Shown in pieces: positions 31,440-38,502 of a stretch of DNA of 47,759 bases. Below the pieces are notes generated by a model. It was not told where the DNA came from. It did no database searches and was given only the letters and a program-made list of their open reading frames with translations. This stretch comes from Bacillota bacterium (GTDB lineage: Bacteria > Bacillota > Clostridia > Christensenellales > UMGS416): assembly GCA_023428265.1 (NCBI GenBank), contig JAEYYW010000017.1, forward strand, positions 1 through 47,759, given 5' to 3'. How positions within the stretch are numbered: the first letter of the stretch is position 1; every line of letters begins with the position of its first letter. The position numbers and the translations under genes are program-made.

Positions 31440-31988
31440 TTGCGTATCATCGCCGGAAAACTCCGGTCCAGAAAGTTTGAAGCACCGCCCGGTGACTCCA
31501 CGCGCCCCACCGGCGATAAAGCGCGCGGCGCGCTGTTTAACATTCTGCATCGCCTTACTGAAAACGCCAGGGTGCTGGATGGTTTTGCCGGCAGCGGCGC
31601 GCTTTCATTTGAAGCACTGAGCCGGGGCGCAGCGGAGGCCGTGATGTTTGAGCTGGATCGCGGCACCGCAAAGCTTCTGGAAAACAACGCGCGGTCGCTG
31701 GGTGTGCTCTCCCAGACAGAGATCCGGCAAGTGGATTTTCTCGCCGGAGCGCCGGCGCTCGCAGGCAGGATCTTTGACCTGGTGTTTCTGGATCCACCCT
31801 ATGCAGCAGGGCTGCTGACGGACGCCATCGAGGTATCCGGCGGCCTGCTGGCCCCCGGCGGCGTGATTGTGGCGGAGCACAGCTCCGGCGACACACTGCC
31901 GGACACTCTGGGAAGCCTGGTCAAGACCGGCACGCGCACCTATGGCGCGGCGGCGTTTTCATTCTACAAAAGGCAGGAAGACCAATGA
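31440..31988 (+). CDS. rsmD: 16S rRNA (guanine-966-N2)-methyltransferase RsmD
   Basis: RsmD methylates G966 of 16S rRNA. The 182-residue protein starts MRIIAGKLRSRKFEAPPGDSTRPTGDKARGALFNIL and has the SAM-binding VLDGFAGSGALSFEALSRGA and the catalytic FLDPPY. I place the start at TTG 31440, because GGAGG lies 8 nt upstream and RsmD proteins begin MRIIAG; an ATG at 31425 would put the ribosome site inside the gene. It is followed by coaD with ATGA overlap, the conserved Firmicutes order (ylbH-coaD). Confidence 0.93.
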   Translation: MRIIAGKLRSRKFEAPPGDSTRPTGDKARGALFNILHRLTENARVLDGFAGSGALSFEALSRGAAEAVMFELDRGTAKLLENNARSLGVLSQTEIRQVDFLAGAPALAGRIFDLVFLDPPYAAGLLTDAIEVSGGLLAPGGVIVAEHSSGDTLPDTLGSLVKTGTRTYGAAAFSFYKRQEDQ

Positions 31989-32470
31989 GCCTTTGGATCT
32001 ATCCGGGCAGCTTCGACCCGGCCACTGTGGGCCATATCGATGTGGCGGAGCGCGCCAGCCGCCTGTGTGATAAACTGGTGGTGGCAGTGCTCAACAACGC
32101 GGCAAAAAAAGCGACGTTCACCGTGGAAGAGCGGGTTCAAATGCTGGAGAAAGCAGTGGCACACCTGCCCAATGTGGCTGTTGCAAGCTTCGGCGGGCTG
32201 CTCGCCGACTATGCCCGCAACATTGGCGCCCAAGCCATCGTGAGAGGCCTGCGCGCACTCTCCGATTTTGAGATGGAGTTTCAGATCGCGTCGATGAACC
32301 GCAAGCTGGCACCCGGTATCGAGACCGTGTTTATCATGACGGCCATTGAGCACTCGTTCATCAGCTCGTCAATGGCACGCGATGTGGGCAGCCACGGCGG
32401 AGACATCTCAAGCCTGATCCCGGAAGCCAACCTGGACTATGTGAAAAACGCGCTGAACCGGAACCGCTGA
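31985..32470 (+). CDS. coaD: Phosphopantetheine adenylyltransferase
   Basis: CoaD transfers AMP to 4'-phosphopantetheine, the next-to-last step of coenzyme A synthesis. The 161-residue protein has the nucleotidyltransferase motifs YPGSFDPATVGHID and, near the end, FISSSMARDVGSHGGDISSLIP. RGLRALSDFEMEFQIASMNRKL is typical of the family. The ATG overlaps the rsmD stop. Confidence 0.97.
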   Translation: MSLWIYPGSFDPATVGHIDVAERASRLCDKLVVAVLNNAAKKATFTVEERVQMLEKAVAHLPNVAVASFGGLLADYARNIGAQAIVRGLRALSDFEMEFQIASMNRKLAPGIETVFIMTAIEHSFISSSMARDVGSHGGDISSLIPEANLDYVKNALNRNR

Positions 32471-32510
32471 ACGCACGCGGCTCACAGCGCTTGATTTGGA
32501 GGACGGACGA

Positions 32511-32954
32511 ATGAATATCATGGGATTGCTGGATTATTTACAGGATGAGCTGGAGAAGGCATCCAATGTGCCGTTTTCCGCAAAGGCAATGGTGGACCGG
32601 GAAAAATGCCTGAACATTGTGGGCGACATCCGGCAGAACATGCCCCGGGAAATCATGGAAGCTCAGACAATCCAGAGCGAGAAAAACCAGATCCTCTATG
32701 ACGCGGAGAAGGAAGCGGAGGCAATCATTGCCGATGCCGAGAGCAAGGCCAGAAAGCTGGTGGAGCAGGAAGAAATCACCCGCATGGCGGCCGCCCGCGC
32801 GGAAGAGATCCTGGCTGCAGCCCATTCCAGCGCCAGAGAGATCAAGAAGAGCGCCAACGAGTATGTGGAAGACATCCTCGCTGACCTGGAAAGCTATGTT
32901 TCCAGAAGTCTTGATATCGTCAAGCAGAACCGCGAGTCGATGCGCGGCCGCTGA
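32511..32954 (+). CDS. Coiled-coil protein (ATPase subunit B/H-like)
   Basis: The 147-residue protein is mostly helical and charged. Residues 55-115 form an Ala/Glu/Lys-rich coiled coil (KNQILYDAEKEAEAIIADAESKARKLVEQEE) of the type often annotated as V-type ATPase subunit H or F0 subunit B-like; no ATPase genes are nearby, so the real role is unknown. A membrane-associated or DivIVA-like scaffold is another possibility. The start at 32511 has GGAGG 8 nt upstream. Its last 35 bp overlap the end of the convergent ylbJ gene. Confidence 0.8.
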   Translation: MNIMGLLDYLQDELEKASNVPFSAKAMVDREKCLNIVGDIRQNMPREIMEAQTIQSEKNQILYDAEKEAEAIIADAESKARKLVEQEEITRMAAARAEEILAAAHSSAREIKKSANEYVEDILADLESYVSRSLDIVKQNRESMRGR

Positions 32955-34056
32955 TAAAGCTGAGCCCCACAAACACGAGCATTCCCCCGGCTGTATAAAC
33001 AGCCGAGGAGAGCAGCGCCGACGCAAAGGTGAATCCGGGCACGGCAACGCTGCCCATGCAAAGCACGGCGTCAAACGCAGGAATCAACGCAAAAGCACGG
33101 CAGGCGGCGAAGGCAATCGCCGCCTGCGCTGTCTTCATCAGCAGGAACCTGCCGAAGGAAAGCCCGGCCCCTGAAAGGAAGAGCATAGACTGCGCCTGAA
33201 TGCACAGCCCTCCGAACGACACAAGCACCGCCATTGCGGCGCACCGGTTGGCCAGCGTGGCCTGTGCAGCGGCCACTGCGTTGCAGCCGTTGGTCATTTC
33301 GATGGCGCCGATGGCCAGTGGAGCCGCCAGGCTCTGCTCCAGGCCCAGCAGTTTCAGCACCGGCGCAAGCGCGGATGCCGCCGGCACAAGCAGGTTGTAG
33401 CGCTTCAGCAGCGCCGAGAGCACAGAAAACAGCACAATGTAGCCGCCGACTGTCCACAGTGTGAACACGGTTTTCTTGACCGCCTCGCCAAAGGCTTCCA
33501 TCATCGGCCTGCCCATCGCCGAAGGCGGCTGCACAACTGACCCGGCAGTGCGGTTCCCCCCGATGGAAAACAGCACGCCGGTCAGGAGCACCGCCGTAAT
33601 ATGGCTGATCAGGATCAGCCAGCCCGCAGCCGGGTTCTGGAGCAGCCCGGCGCCCACAGCCCCCAGCATAAATACCGGCCCGCAGGAGGAGGCCAGCAGC
33701 CCGGTGCGTGCAGCGTCCTGCTTTGAGATCAGGCCCTGCTCATACAAGTCCAGCGCCAGCCTGGCCCCGGTGGGGTAACCGGCCAGCAACCCCGCGGTGA
33801 GCGCAAAGGCAGACTCACCGGGGCAAGCGAAGAGCGGCCGCATCAGGCGGTTCAGCGCTTTGCCGGCTGCGGAAGCGGCACCACTCTCAATAAACAGTTG
33901 CGCGCACACCATAAACGGCAGCAGAGATGGCAGCACCACGGTGAGAAACAGCGCAAGCCCCTCTCTGGCGCTGTTGAGCGCCGCCACAGGCTGCAACGTA
34001 AGCCCCAGCATCATGAGCGAGGCCATCGCTGCCAGCAGCCAACCCTTCCACTTCAT
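32920..34056 (-). CDS. ylbJ: Sporulation integral membrane protein YlbJ
   Basis: The 378-residue multi-pass membrane protein has two nucleoside-transporter-gate-like repeats: SLLPFMVCAQLFIESG with GLLAGYPTGARLALDLYEQGLIS in the first half, and LAIGAIEMTNGC with VSFGGLCIQAQSM in the second. YlbJ is under sporulation control in B. subtilis and is needed for normal spore cortex. In B. subtilis it follows rsmD (ylbH) and coaD; here the same neighbourhood is kept but ylbJ is inverted and a coiled-coil gene intervenes. The start at 34056 has GGGGGAAG just upstream. Confidence 0.9.
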   Translation of the reverse strand: MKWKGWLLAAMASLMMLGLTLQPVAALNSAREGLALFLTVVLPSLLPFMVCAQLFIESGAASAAGKALNRLMRPLFACPGESAFALTAGLLAGYPTGARLALDLYEQGLISKQDAARTGLLASSCGPVFMLGAVGAGLLQNPAAGWLILISHITAVLLTGVLFSIGGNRTAGSVVQPPSAMGRPMMEAFGEAVKKTVFTLWTVGGYIVLFSVLSALLKRYNLLVPAASALAPVLKLLGLEQSLAAPLAIGAIEMTNGCNAVAAAQATLANRCAAMAVLVSFGGLCIQAQSMLFLSGAGLSFGRFLLMKTAQAAIAFAACRAFALIPAFDAVLCMGSVAVPGFTFASALLSSAVYTAGGMLVFVGLSFISGRASTRGSA

Positions 34057-34227
34057 GCTTCCCCCCGAAACAGCGATCAATCCATATATCTTACTACCAT
34101 GGGCATCGGGAAATGCGTGCGCCAAGTTCTGGGTATCCCTTATCAGGAAATGCATTGATCCAATCTGGGTGATGGTCTCTGAGTATGATATACTCAATCA
34201 GTGGGTGAACTCCACAGAGGTGCTAAT

Positions 34228-34845
34228 ATGCAGATCGACAAGCTTTCAGTTGAGACGGCGGAAGAGCTTTTAGAAGAGGCCTCCCGGATGAATCCGGGAC
34301 CATGGGTAAAGCATTCACAATATGCAGGACTAGCTGCGAGGAACATTGCACAATGCTGTCTAAGCCTGGATTCAGAAAAGGCACACGCTTTGGGGATGTT
34401 GCATGATATCGGGAGAAGGTTCGGCGTCACCGGTATGAGGCATAGCATCGATGGATATCATTTTTGCATGGAAAAGGGTTTACCAGATGCTGCTAAAATC
34501 AGCCTGACACATTCCTTTCCCTATAAAGACATCAAGGAAGCATTTGGAAAATGGGACTGCACTGATAACGAATATCGTTTTGTGGACGATTATATCCGGA
34601 CAATTGCTTATGATGATTATGATTTATTAATTCAACTGTGTGACACCTTAGCAATTGACACAGGATTCATATTGATGGAAAAAAGAATGGTTAACGTGGC
34701 TATGAGGCATGGTATCCATGCAAATATCATACCCAAATGGAAGAGGACATTTGAGATCAAGGAATATTTCGAAACAAAAATCGGAAAATCTATCTATGAT
34801 TTATTACCTGGCGTCATGGAGAATACATTTTCGTTTGAAGGCTGA
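34228..34845 (+). CDS. HD-domain hydrolase, AT-rich and probably acquired
   Basis: The 205-residue protein has an HD-type metal site: His near residue 28 in WVKHSQYAGLAARNIA, HD in HALGMLHDIGRRFG, and Asp in LIQLCDTLAID. Such proteins hydrolyse phosphate esters of nucleotides or related molecules; the substrate is unknown. Hand counts of 34501-34680 give 66 G+C of 180 (37%), against 38 of 60 in a stretch of the next gene, and codon choice is also AT-rich. The start at 34228 has GAGG 7 nt upstream. A small palindrome GAGTAT/ATACTC sits at 34181-34195 in its upstream region. Confidence 0.82.
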   Translation: MQIDKLSVETAEELLEEASRMNPGPWVKHSQYAGLAARNIAQCCLSLDSEKAHALGMLHDIGRRFGVTGMRHSIDGYHFCMEKGLPDAAKISLTHSFPYKDIKEAFGKWDCTDNEYRFVDDYIRTIAYDDYDLLIQLCDTLAIDTGFILMEKRMVNVAMRHGIHANIIPKWKRTFEIKEYFETKIGKSIYDLLPGVMENTFSFEG

Positions 34846-34878
34846 TGCCGAGTCTGTCCGTAAGGAATATGCAAAATA

Positions 34879-35637
34879 ATGACGAAATTCCCTGAGAGCA
34901 TTGACCCCTTTGATCGGGATAGCGCCAACTTCTTTGTACGTGTGGAGCACCTGGCACGTTATGAATATGCAGCCGAGTTCATCCGCAAACGGCGGCTCAC
35001 AACGGTGCTGGACTGCGCCTGCGGAAGCGGCTACGGGGTGCCCGCACTGGCACGGCATGCCAAAAGTATAACGGCCATAGACCGTGATGAAAACCTGCTG
35101 GCGCTGGGTGCTGCGCGTTGCGGCGAGGCAGGCGTCACCAACGCTGCCTTTCACCAGGCTGATCTTGATCACGGTCTCCCCTTCCTTGCGGACAACTCCT
35201 TTGATTGCGCCGTGTGCTTTGAGACAGTGGAGCATGTGCAGCACGACGGCCTGCTGCTTAAGGAGCTGGCACGGGTGCTCCGGCGGGGCCGGTGGCTGCT
35301 ACTCTCCGCGCCAAAGGAAGGCTATGAACCGCAAGACAGCTCCGGCATGCCGAAGAACCCCTGGCACCTGCGGCTTTATACCGCAGAGAACCTTATTGCG
35401 CTGGTGGAGCAGAGCGGCTTTGCCGTGGAAAGCATAATGGGTCAACCCACTGCCAACATGCTTCGGGCGCAGTCGGAAAGCTGGCGCCGTGACACAGGGG
35501 TTCCCACCCGGCTACTCAACGAGTGCTTTGTGGAGACGCCGGAAACCATGCGGTATTTCGCCCGCCTCTTCGGATGGCCGGCCACGGAGACGCCGGAAAA
35601 ATCCAGTGTGTTGCTGCTGATTTGCAGAAAACTGTGA
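34879..35637 (+). CDS. SAM-dependent methyltransferase (class I)
   Basis: The 252-residue protein has the Rossmann methyltransferase motifs: VLDCACGSGYGVPALA (motif I), ITAIDRDENLLALG, a DLDHGLPFLADNSFDCAVCFETVEHV segment (motifs II and post-II) and ELARVLRRGRWLLLSAPKEG. It belongs to the UbiE/Methyltransf_11-type group; the substrate is unknown. The ribosome site is poor, with AAGGA about 14 nt upstream. It is downstream of the AT-rich HD gene but has the GC-rich composition of the genome. Confidence 0.87.
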   Translation: MTKFPESIDPFDRDSANFFVRVEHLARYEYAAEFIRKRRLTTVLDCACGSGYGVPALARHAKSITAIDRDENLLALGAARCGEAGVTNAAFHQADLDHGLPFLADNSFDCAVCFETVEHVQHDGLLLKELARVLRRGRWLLLSAPKEGYEPQDSSGMPKNPWHLRLYTAENLIALVEQSGFAVESIMGQPTANMLRAQSESWRRDTGVPTRLLNECFVETPETMRYFARLFGWPATETPEKSSVLLLICRKL

Positions 35638-35711
35638 ATCCGTGCGGCATTGGCGGCAAAGGAATGCAAAATTGTTGTCAATTCGCCTGAATAGAGGCTT
35701 TAGAGTGAATA

Positions 35712-35744
35712 TTTGTTGACAACAAAGCACAATATCAATATAAT
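35712..35744 (+). promoter_or_regulatory. Consensus promoter with overlapping palindrome, upstream of yceD-rpmF
   Basis: Perfect sigma-A promoter: -35 TTGACA at 35716-35721, a 17-bp spacer, -10 TATAAT at 35739-35744. The perfect palindrome TTTGTTG-A-CAACAAA (35712-35726) covers the -35 box. A related inverted repeat, AATTG/CAATT around TTGT, lies at 35670-35683. Confidence 0.88.
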
Positions 35745-35773
35745 GGACTGCGTTGCCTTTTCGGAGGAAGAAC

Positions 35774-36238
35774 ATGCGCTTGGAATTATCAAAGGCGTTG
35801 AAGAATCCCGGCCAACCGATGCCGTTTGAGCTTTCGGAGCAATTCGAACCCATCAACCTGGCCGGCGAGGAATTACGCTTTACAAAGCCGGTCACGGTGA
35901 GCGGCAAAGCCACCTATACCGGCGAGGATTTCTTTCTGACCGGCAGCATCCACGCTGAATACATTGCAACCTGCTGCCGCTGCCTGAAGGATGTGCCCTC
36001 CACGATGGAGATTGTCTTCACTGAGGAGTATGCCAAACAGGCCGATGAGAATCATCCCGATCGCTATTTGTATCAGGGTGAAACCATCGAACTGGGGCAG
36101 ATGGCCGGAGATCTGATCTCGCTGAACGCGCCAATGCGGCATCTGTGCAGCGAGGATTGCCAGGGGCTGTGCCCGGTGTGCGGAGTTGATCGCAACAAAA
36201 CAAAATGCGATTGCCCGCAGGGCGACCGCCAAGGTTGA
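35774..36238 (+). CDS. YceD family protein (DUF177)
   Basis: YceD proteins are encoded next to rpmF in most bacteria and are linked to 23S rRNA accumulation and ribosome assembly. The 154-residue protein has CCRCL in the middle and a C-terminal cysteine cluster CSEDCQGLCPVCGVDRNKTKCDC likely to bind zinc. The start at 35774 has GGAGG 6 nt upstream; the promoter places the mRNA 5' end near 35751. rpmF follows after 47 bp. Confidence 0.92.
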   Translation: MRLELSKALKNPGQPMPFELSEQFEPINLAGEELRFTKPVTVSGKATYTGEDFFLTGSIHAEYIATCCRCLKDVPSTMEIVFTEEYAKQADENHPDRYLYQGETIELGQMAGDLISLNAPMRHLCSEDCQGLCPVCGVDRNKTKCDCPQGDRQG

Positions 36239-36285
36239 TGAAACTGATCAAGTAATTTGCAGCCACGCTGCGAGGAGGTGTTACC

Positions 36286-36483
36286 ATGGCATTACCAAAG
36301 GGTAGACATTCCAAGGCCCGTTCCCGTTCGCGGCTGGCCAATTGGAAACTGGAGACCCCCCCGATCACCGAGTGCCCCAGATGCAAGCAGGCGAAGCTCC
36401 CTCATCGCGTTTGCGGCAATTGCGGTTATTATGACGGGCGTCAGGCTGTCGTCACGGAGACGGCTGCCAAGAAGGCCAAGTAA
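36286..36483 (+). CDS. rpmF: Ribosomal protein L32
   Basis: The 65-residue basic protein starts ALPKGRHSKARSRSR and has a four-cysteine zinc ribbon (CPRC and CGNC). The zinc-binding (C+) form is present; no C-minus copy is visible here. GGAGGTG precedes the ATG. A terminator follows, making yceD-rpmF a two-gene operon, without the plsX and fab genes that follow in many genomes. Confidence 0.97.
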   Translation: MALPKGRHSKARSRSRLANWKLETPPITECPRCKQAKLPHRVCGNCGYYDGRQAVVTETAAKKAK

Positions 36484-36505
36484 GGCCTGATCCAACGGTC
36501 CAATC

Positions 36506-36540
36506 AAGGCTGCTCCGAACACGGGGCAGCCTTTTGATTT
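36506..36540 (+). terminator. Intrinsic terminator after rpmF
   Basis: An 8-bp stem AAGGCTGC/GCAGCCTT, extended inward by CC/GG with one mismatch, followed by TTGATTT. Confidence 0.85.
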
Positions 36541-36588
36541 TCCTGCACACTGCCAAGCGACTCTTGATAGGATCCTAGAGGTTGATTG

Positions 36589-37752
36589 ATGTCTCCAAAC
36601 CAGCAACTGGCCCAGAACAAAGGCACCATCCATCCTGACCCGCTGCTCACCGGCATGGCTGGCCTGGATGGCAAAATTGTCATCCTTGCCGTGGTGTCCA
36701 TTTTTGTGCATGCCTACCTCTGCGGGGCGGTGGCGTTTCTGGCCGTGGTTTACGCACTGCTCAATCAAAACCTCCGCACGCAGATGATCAAGACGCCGCA
36801 TTTCCGCTGGATGGCGCTCTTTGCGGTGCTGGCCATCGCGGTGCCGCCGATCTTTGGTAACTGGCTGGGGCTGGCCGTGGCGGTGGGCATTCTCATCGTG
36901 CTGCTGTTTTACCTGTATCTGCGGGTGGTGATGACTGAAGAGCTCTTTCACGCAGCGGTGGATGTGGCCTGCATCATCAGCCTGGTATACTTTTTCATTG
37001 CGCTCTTCCAGCGGATCCTGGGGTTGGCGCCACGCTCCCCCTCCACCTTCCAAAACGCAAACTACTACAGCTATGCACTGGAACTGGTGCTGATGCTGGC
37101 GTTTTATCGCTATTCCACTGCCAAGACCAAGGGGCAGAAGGTGTTTTTGGTCGTGGTGGAGGCAGCTACCATCGCGGCCCTATTCATGGCAAACAGCCGC
37201 TCGGCCTGGCCGGCGATTTTTGGCGGCCTTTTTGTCTTTTTCGTGCTGAGGCGCAAAACCTGGAGCCTGTTGATTCTGATCGGTGTGTATGCCGCGGGCG
37301 TGAAGCTGGCGCTGTCATTCCCCGCCATTTTCCCCAGGCTGGACAGCATCGATGTGGCTAAAATCATCCGCACCTCTATCTGGCTGGAGGCGCTGGAGGG
37401 CATCCGGCAGAACTGGCTCTTTGGTGCGGGTGCATTGGGATTTTTCCATCTGAGTGAAACGCATCAATATATTCACTCGCACAACCTGCTGCTGGAGATG
37501 CTGATCAGCTTCGGTGTGACAGGCACGCTTTTTATGGGCGCGTACTTCTATCTGACGCTCCGCGACGAGTGGAGGCAATTTCTGGCCCGCAGGCAAAATA
37601 TTACACCGCTCCTCTTTGCCGCCGTGGCGGTGACGGCCATCCATGGCCTGGCCGATGTGACGATCCTCTGGCCGCAGACCGGCATTTTGCTGGTGCTGAT
37701 CCTGGCGGCACAGGGAATCCAGAAGAACACCGGTCAGGAAAGCGCCGCGTAA
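36589..37752 (+). CDS. O-antigen ligase/Wzy-like polytopic membrane protein
   Basis: The 387-residue protein has about ten membrane helices. The pattern ANSRSAWPAIFGGLFVFF followed by a loop with GAGALGFFHLSETHQYIHSHNLLLEMLISFGVTG matches the Wzy_C/O-antigen ligase domain, where the loop His residues act in glycan transfer. In a Gram-positive this suggests a polymerase or ligase for a surface polysaccharide, but no glycosyltransferases are adjacent. The ATG at 36589 has AGAGG 7 nt upstream. Confidence 0.82.
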   Translation: MSPNQQLAQNKGTIHPDPLLTGMAGLDGKIVILAVVSIFVHAYLCGAVAFLAVVYALLNQNLRTQMIKTPHFRWMALFAVLAIAVPPIFGNWLGLAVAVGILIVLLFYLYLRVVMTEELFHAAVDVACIISLVYFFIALFQRILGLAPRSPSTFQNANYYSYALELVLMLAFYRYSTAKTKGQKVFLVVVEAATIAALFMANSRSAWPAIFGGLFVFFVLRRKTWSLLILIGVYAAGVKLALSFPAIFPRLDSIDVAKIIRTSIWLEALEGIRQNWLFGAGALGFFHLSETHQYIHSHNLLLEMLISFGVTGTLFMGAYFYLTLRDEWRQFLARRQNITPLLFAAVAVTAIHGLADVTILWPQTGILLVLILAAQGIQKNTGQESAA

Positions 37753-37761
37753 TAGGGCGGA

Positions 37762-38424
37762 CTACGCTTCCTCCATCATCTTTTCCATCTTTCGTTTCAC
37801 GCGCTGCAACGCATTGTCCACGCTCTTCACCTGCCGCCGCAGATCCACGGCGATCTCCTGATAGCTTCGATCCTGCAGATAGGATGTGAGCACCTCCCAC
37901 TCCAGCTCTGAAAGGGACTCATTCATCTTCTGCTCCAGATAGTTGCGCTTTTCACGATCCAGCAGCAGGTCTTCCGGCGAACTGGCGGCCTCCGCAGAGA
38001 CCACATCAATCAACGTGCGCTCAGAGTCTTCGTCGTATACAGGTTTGTTGAGAGAGACATAAGAATTCAATGGGATATGCTTTTGCCTTGTGGCGGTCTT
38101 GATGGCGGTAATGATCTGCCGGGTGATGCACAGCTCGGCAAACACATGAAATGATGCGGCGCGATCAGGCCGGTAGTCGCGCACAGCTTTAAAAAAACCG
38201 ATCATGCCCTCCTGGATGATGTCCTCGCGGTCAGCACCAACCAGAAAATAGGCACGGGCCTTGGCCTTCACGAAATTCTTATATTGATACAGCAAATAAT
38301 CCAGCGCCACATTGTCGCCGCACTGCACCAGGGAGACGATTTCTTCATCGCCCAGGCCTTCGTAGCGCAAGAACTTGCCATCCACCGCATACTGCGCCAG
38401 TATCCGCTCCATGCTCATTGGCAA
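37762..38424 (-). CDS. sigH: RNA polymerase sigma-H factor
   Basis: SigH (Spo0H) directs transcription at the transition to stationary phase and early sporulation. The 220-residue protein matches B. subtilis SigH closely: NFVKAKARAYFLVGADREDIIQEGMIGFFKAVRDY (region 2), FAELCITRQIITAIKTATRQKHIPLNSYVSLNKP and the region 4 helix-turn-helix DRSYQEIAVDLRRQVKSVDNALQRVKRK. The first start is TTG at 38422-38424 with GAGGAA just upstream; ATGs follow at codons 3 and 5. Confidence 0.95.
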   Translation of the reverse strand: MPMSMERILAQYAVDGKFLRYEGLGDEEIVSLVQCGDNVALDYLLYQYKNFVKAKARAYFLVGADREDIIQEGMIGFFKAVRDYRPDRAASFHVFAELCITRQIITAIKTATRQKHIPLNSYVSLNKPVYDEDSERTLIDVVSAEAASSPEDLLLDREKRNYLEQKMNESLSELEWEVLTSYLQDRSYQEIAVDLRRQVKSVDNALQRVKRKMEKMMEEA

Positions 38425-38456
38425 CGGTTCCTCATCTGTATCTGCATATACCCATG

Positions 38457-38485
38457 ATTATAGGGACGGACAAAATGCCCGTCAA
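38457..38485 (-). promoter_or_regulatory. Promoter of sigH
   Basis: Leftward: -35 TTGACG at 38480-38485, a 17-bp spacer, -10 TATAAT at 38457-38462. It lies between the GH13 gene stop and sigH. Confidence 0.8.
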
Positions 38486-38502
38486 CAGCAGCTTTGGCAG
38501 AA

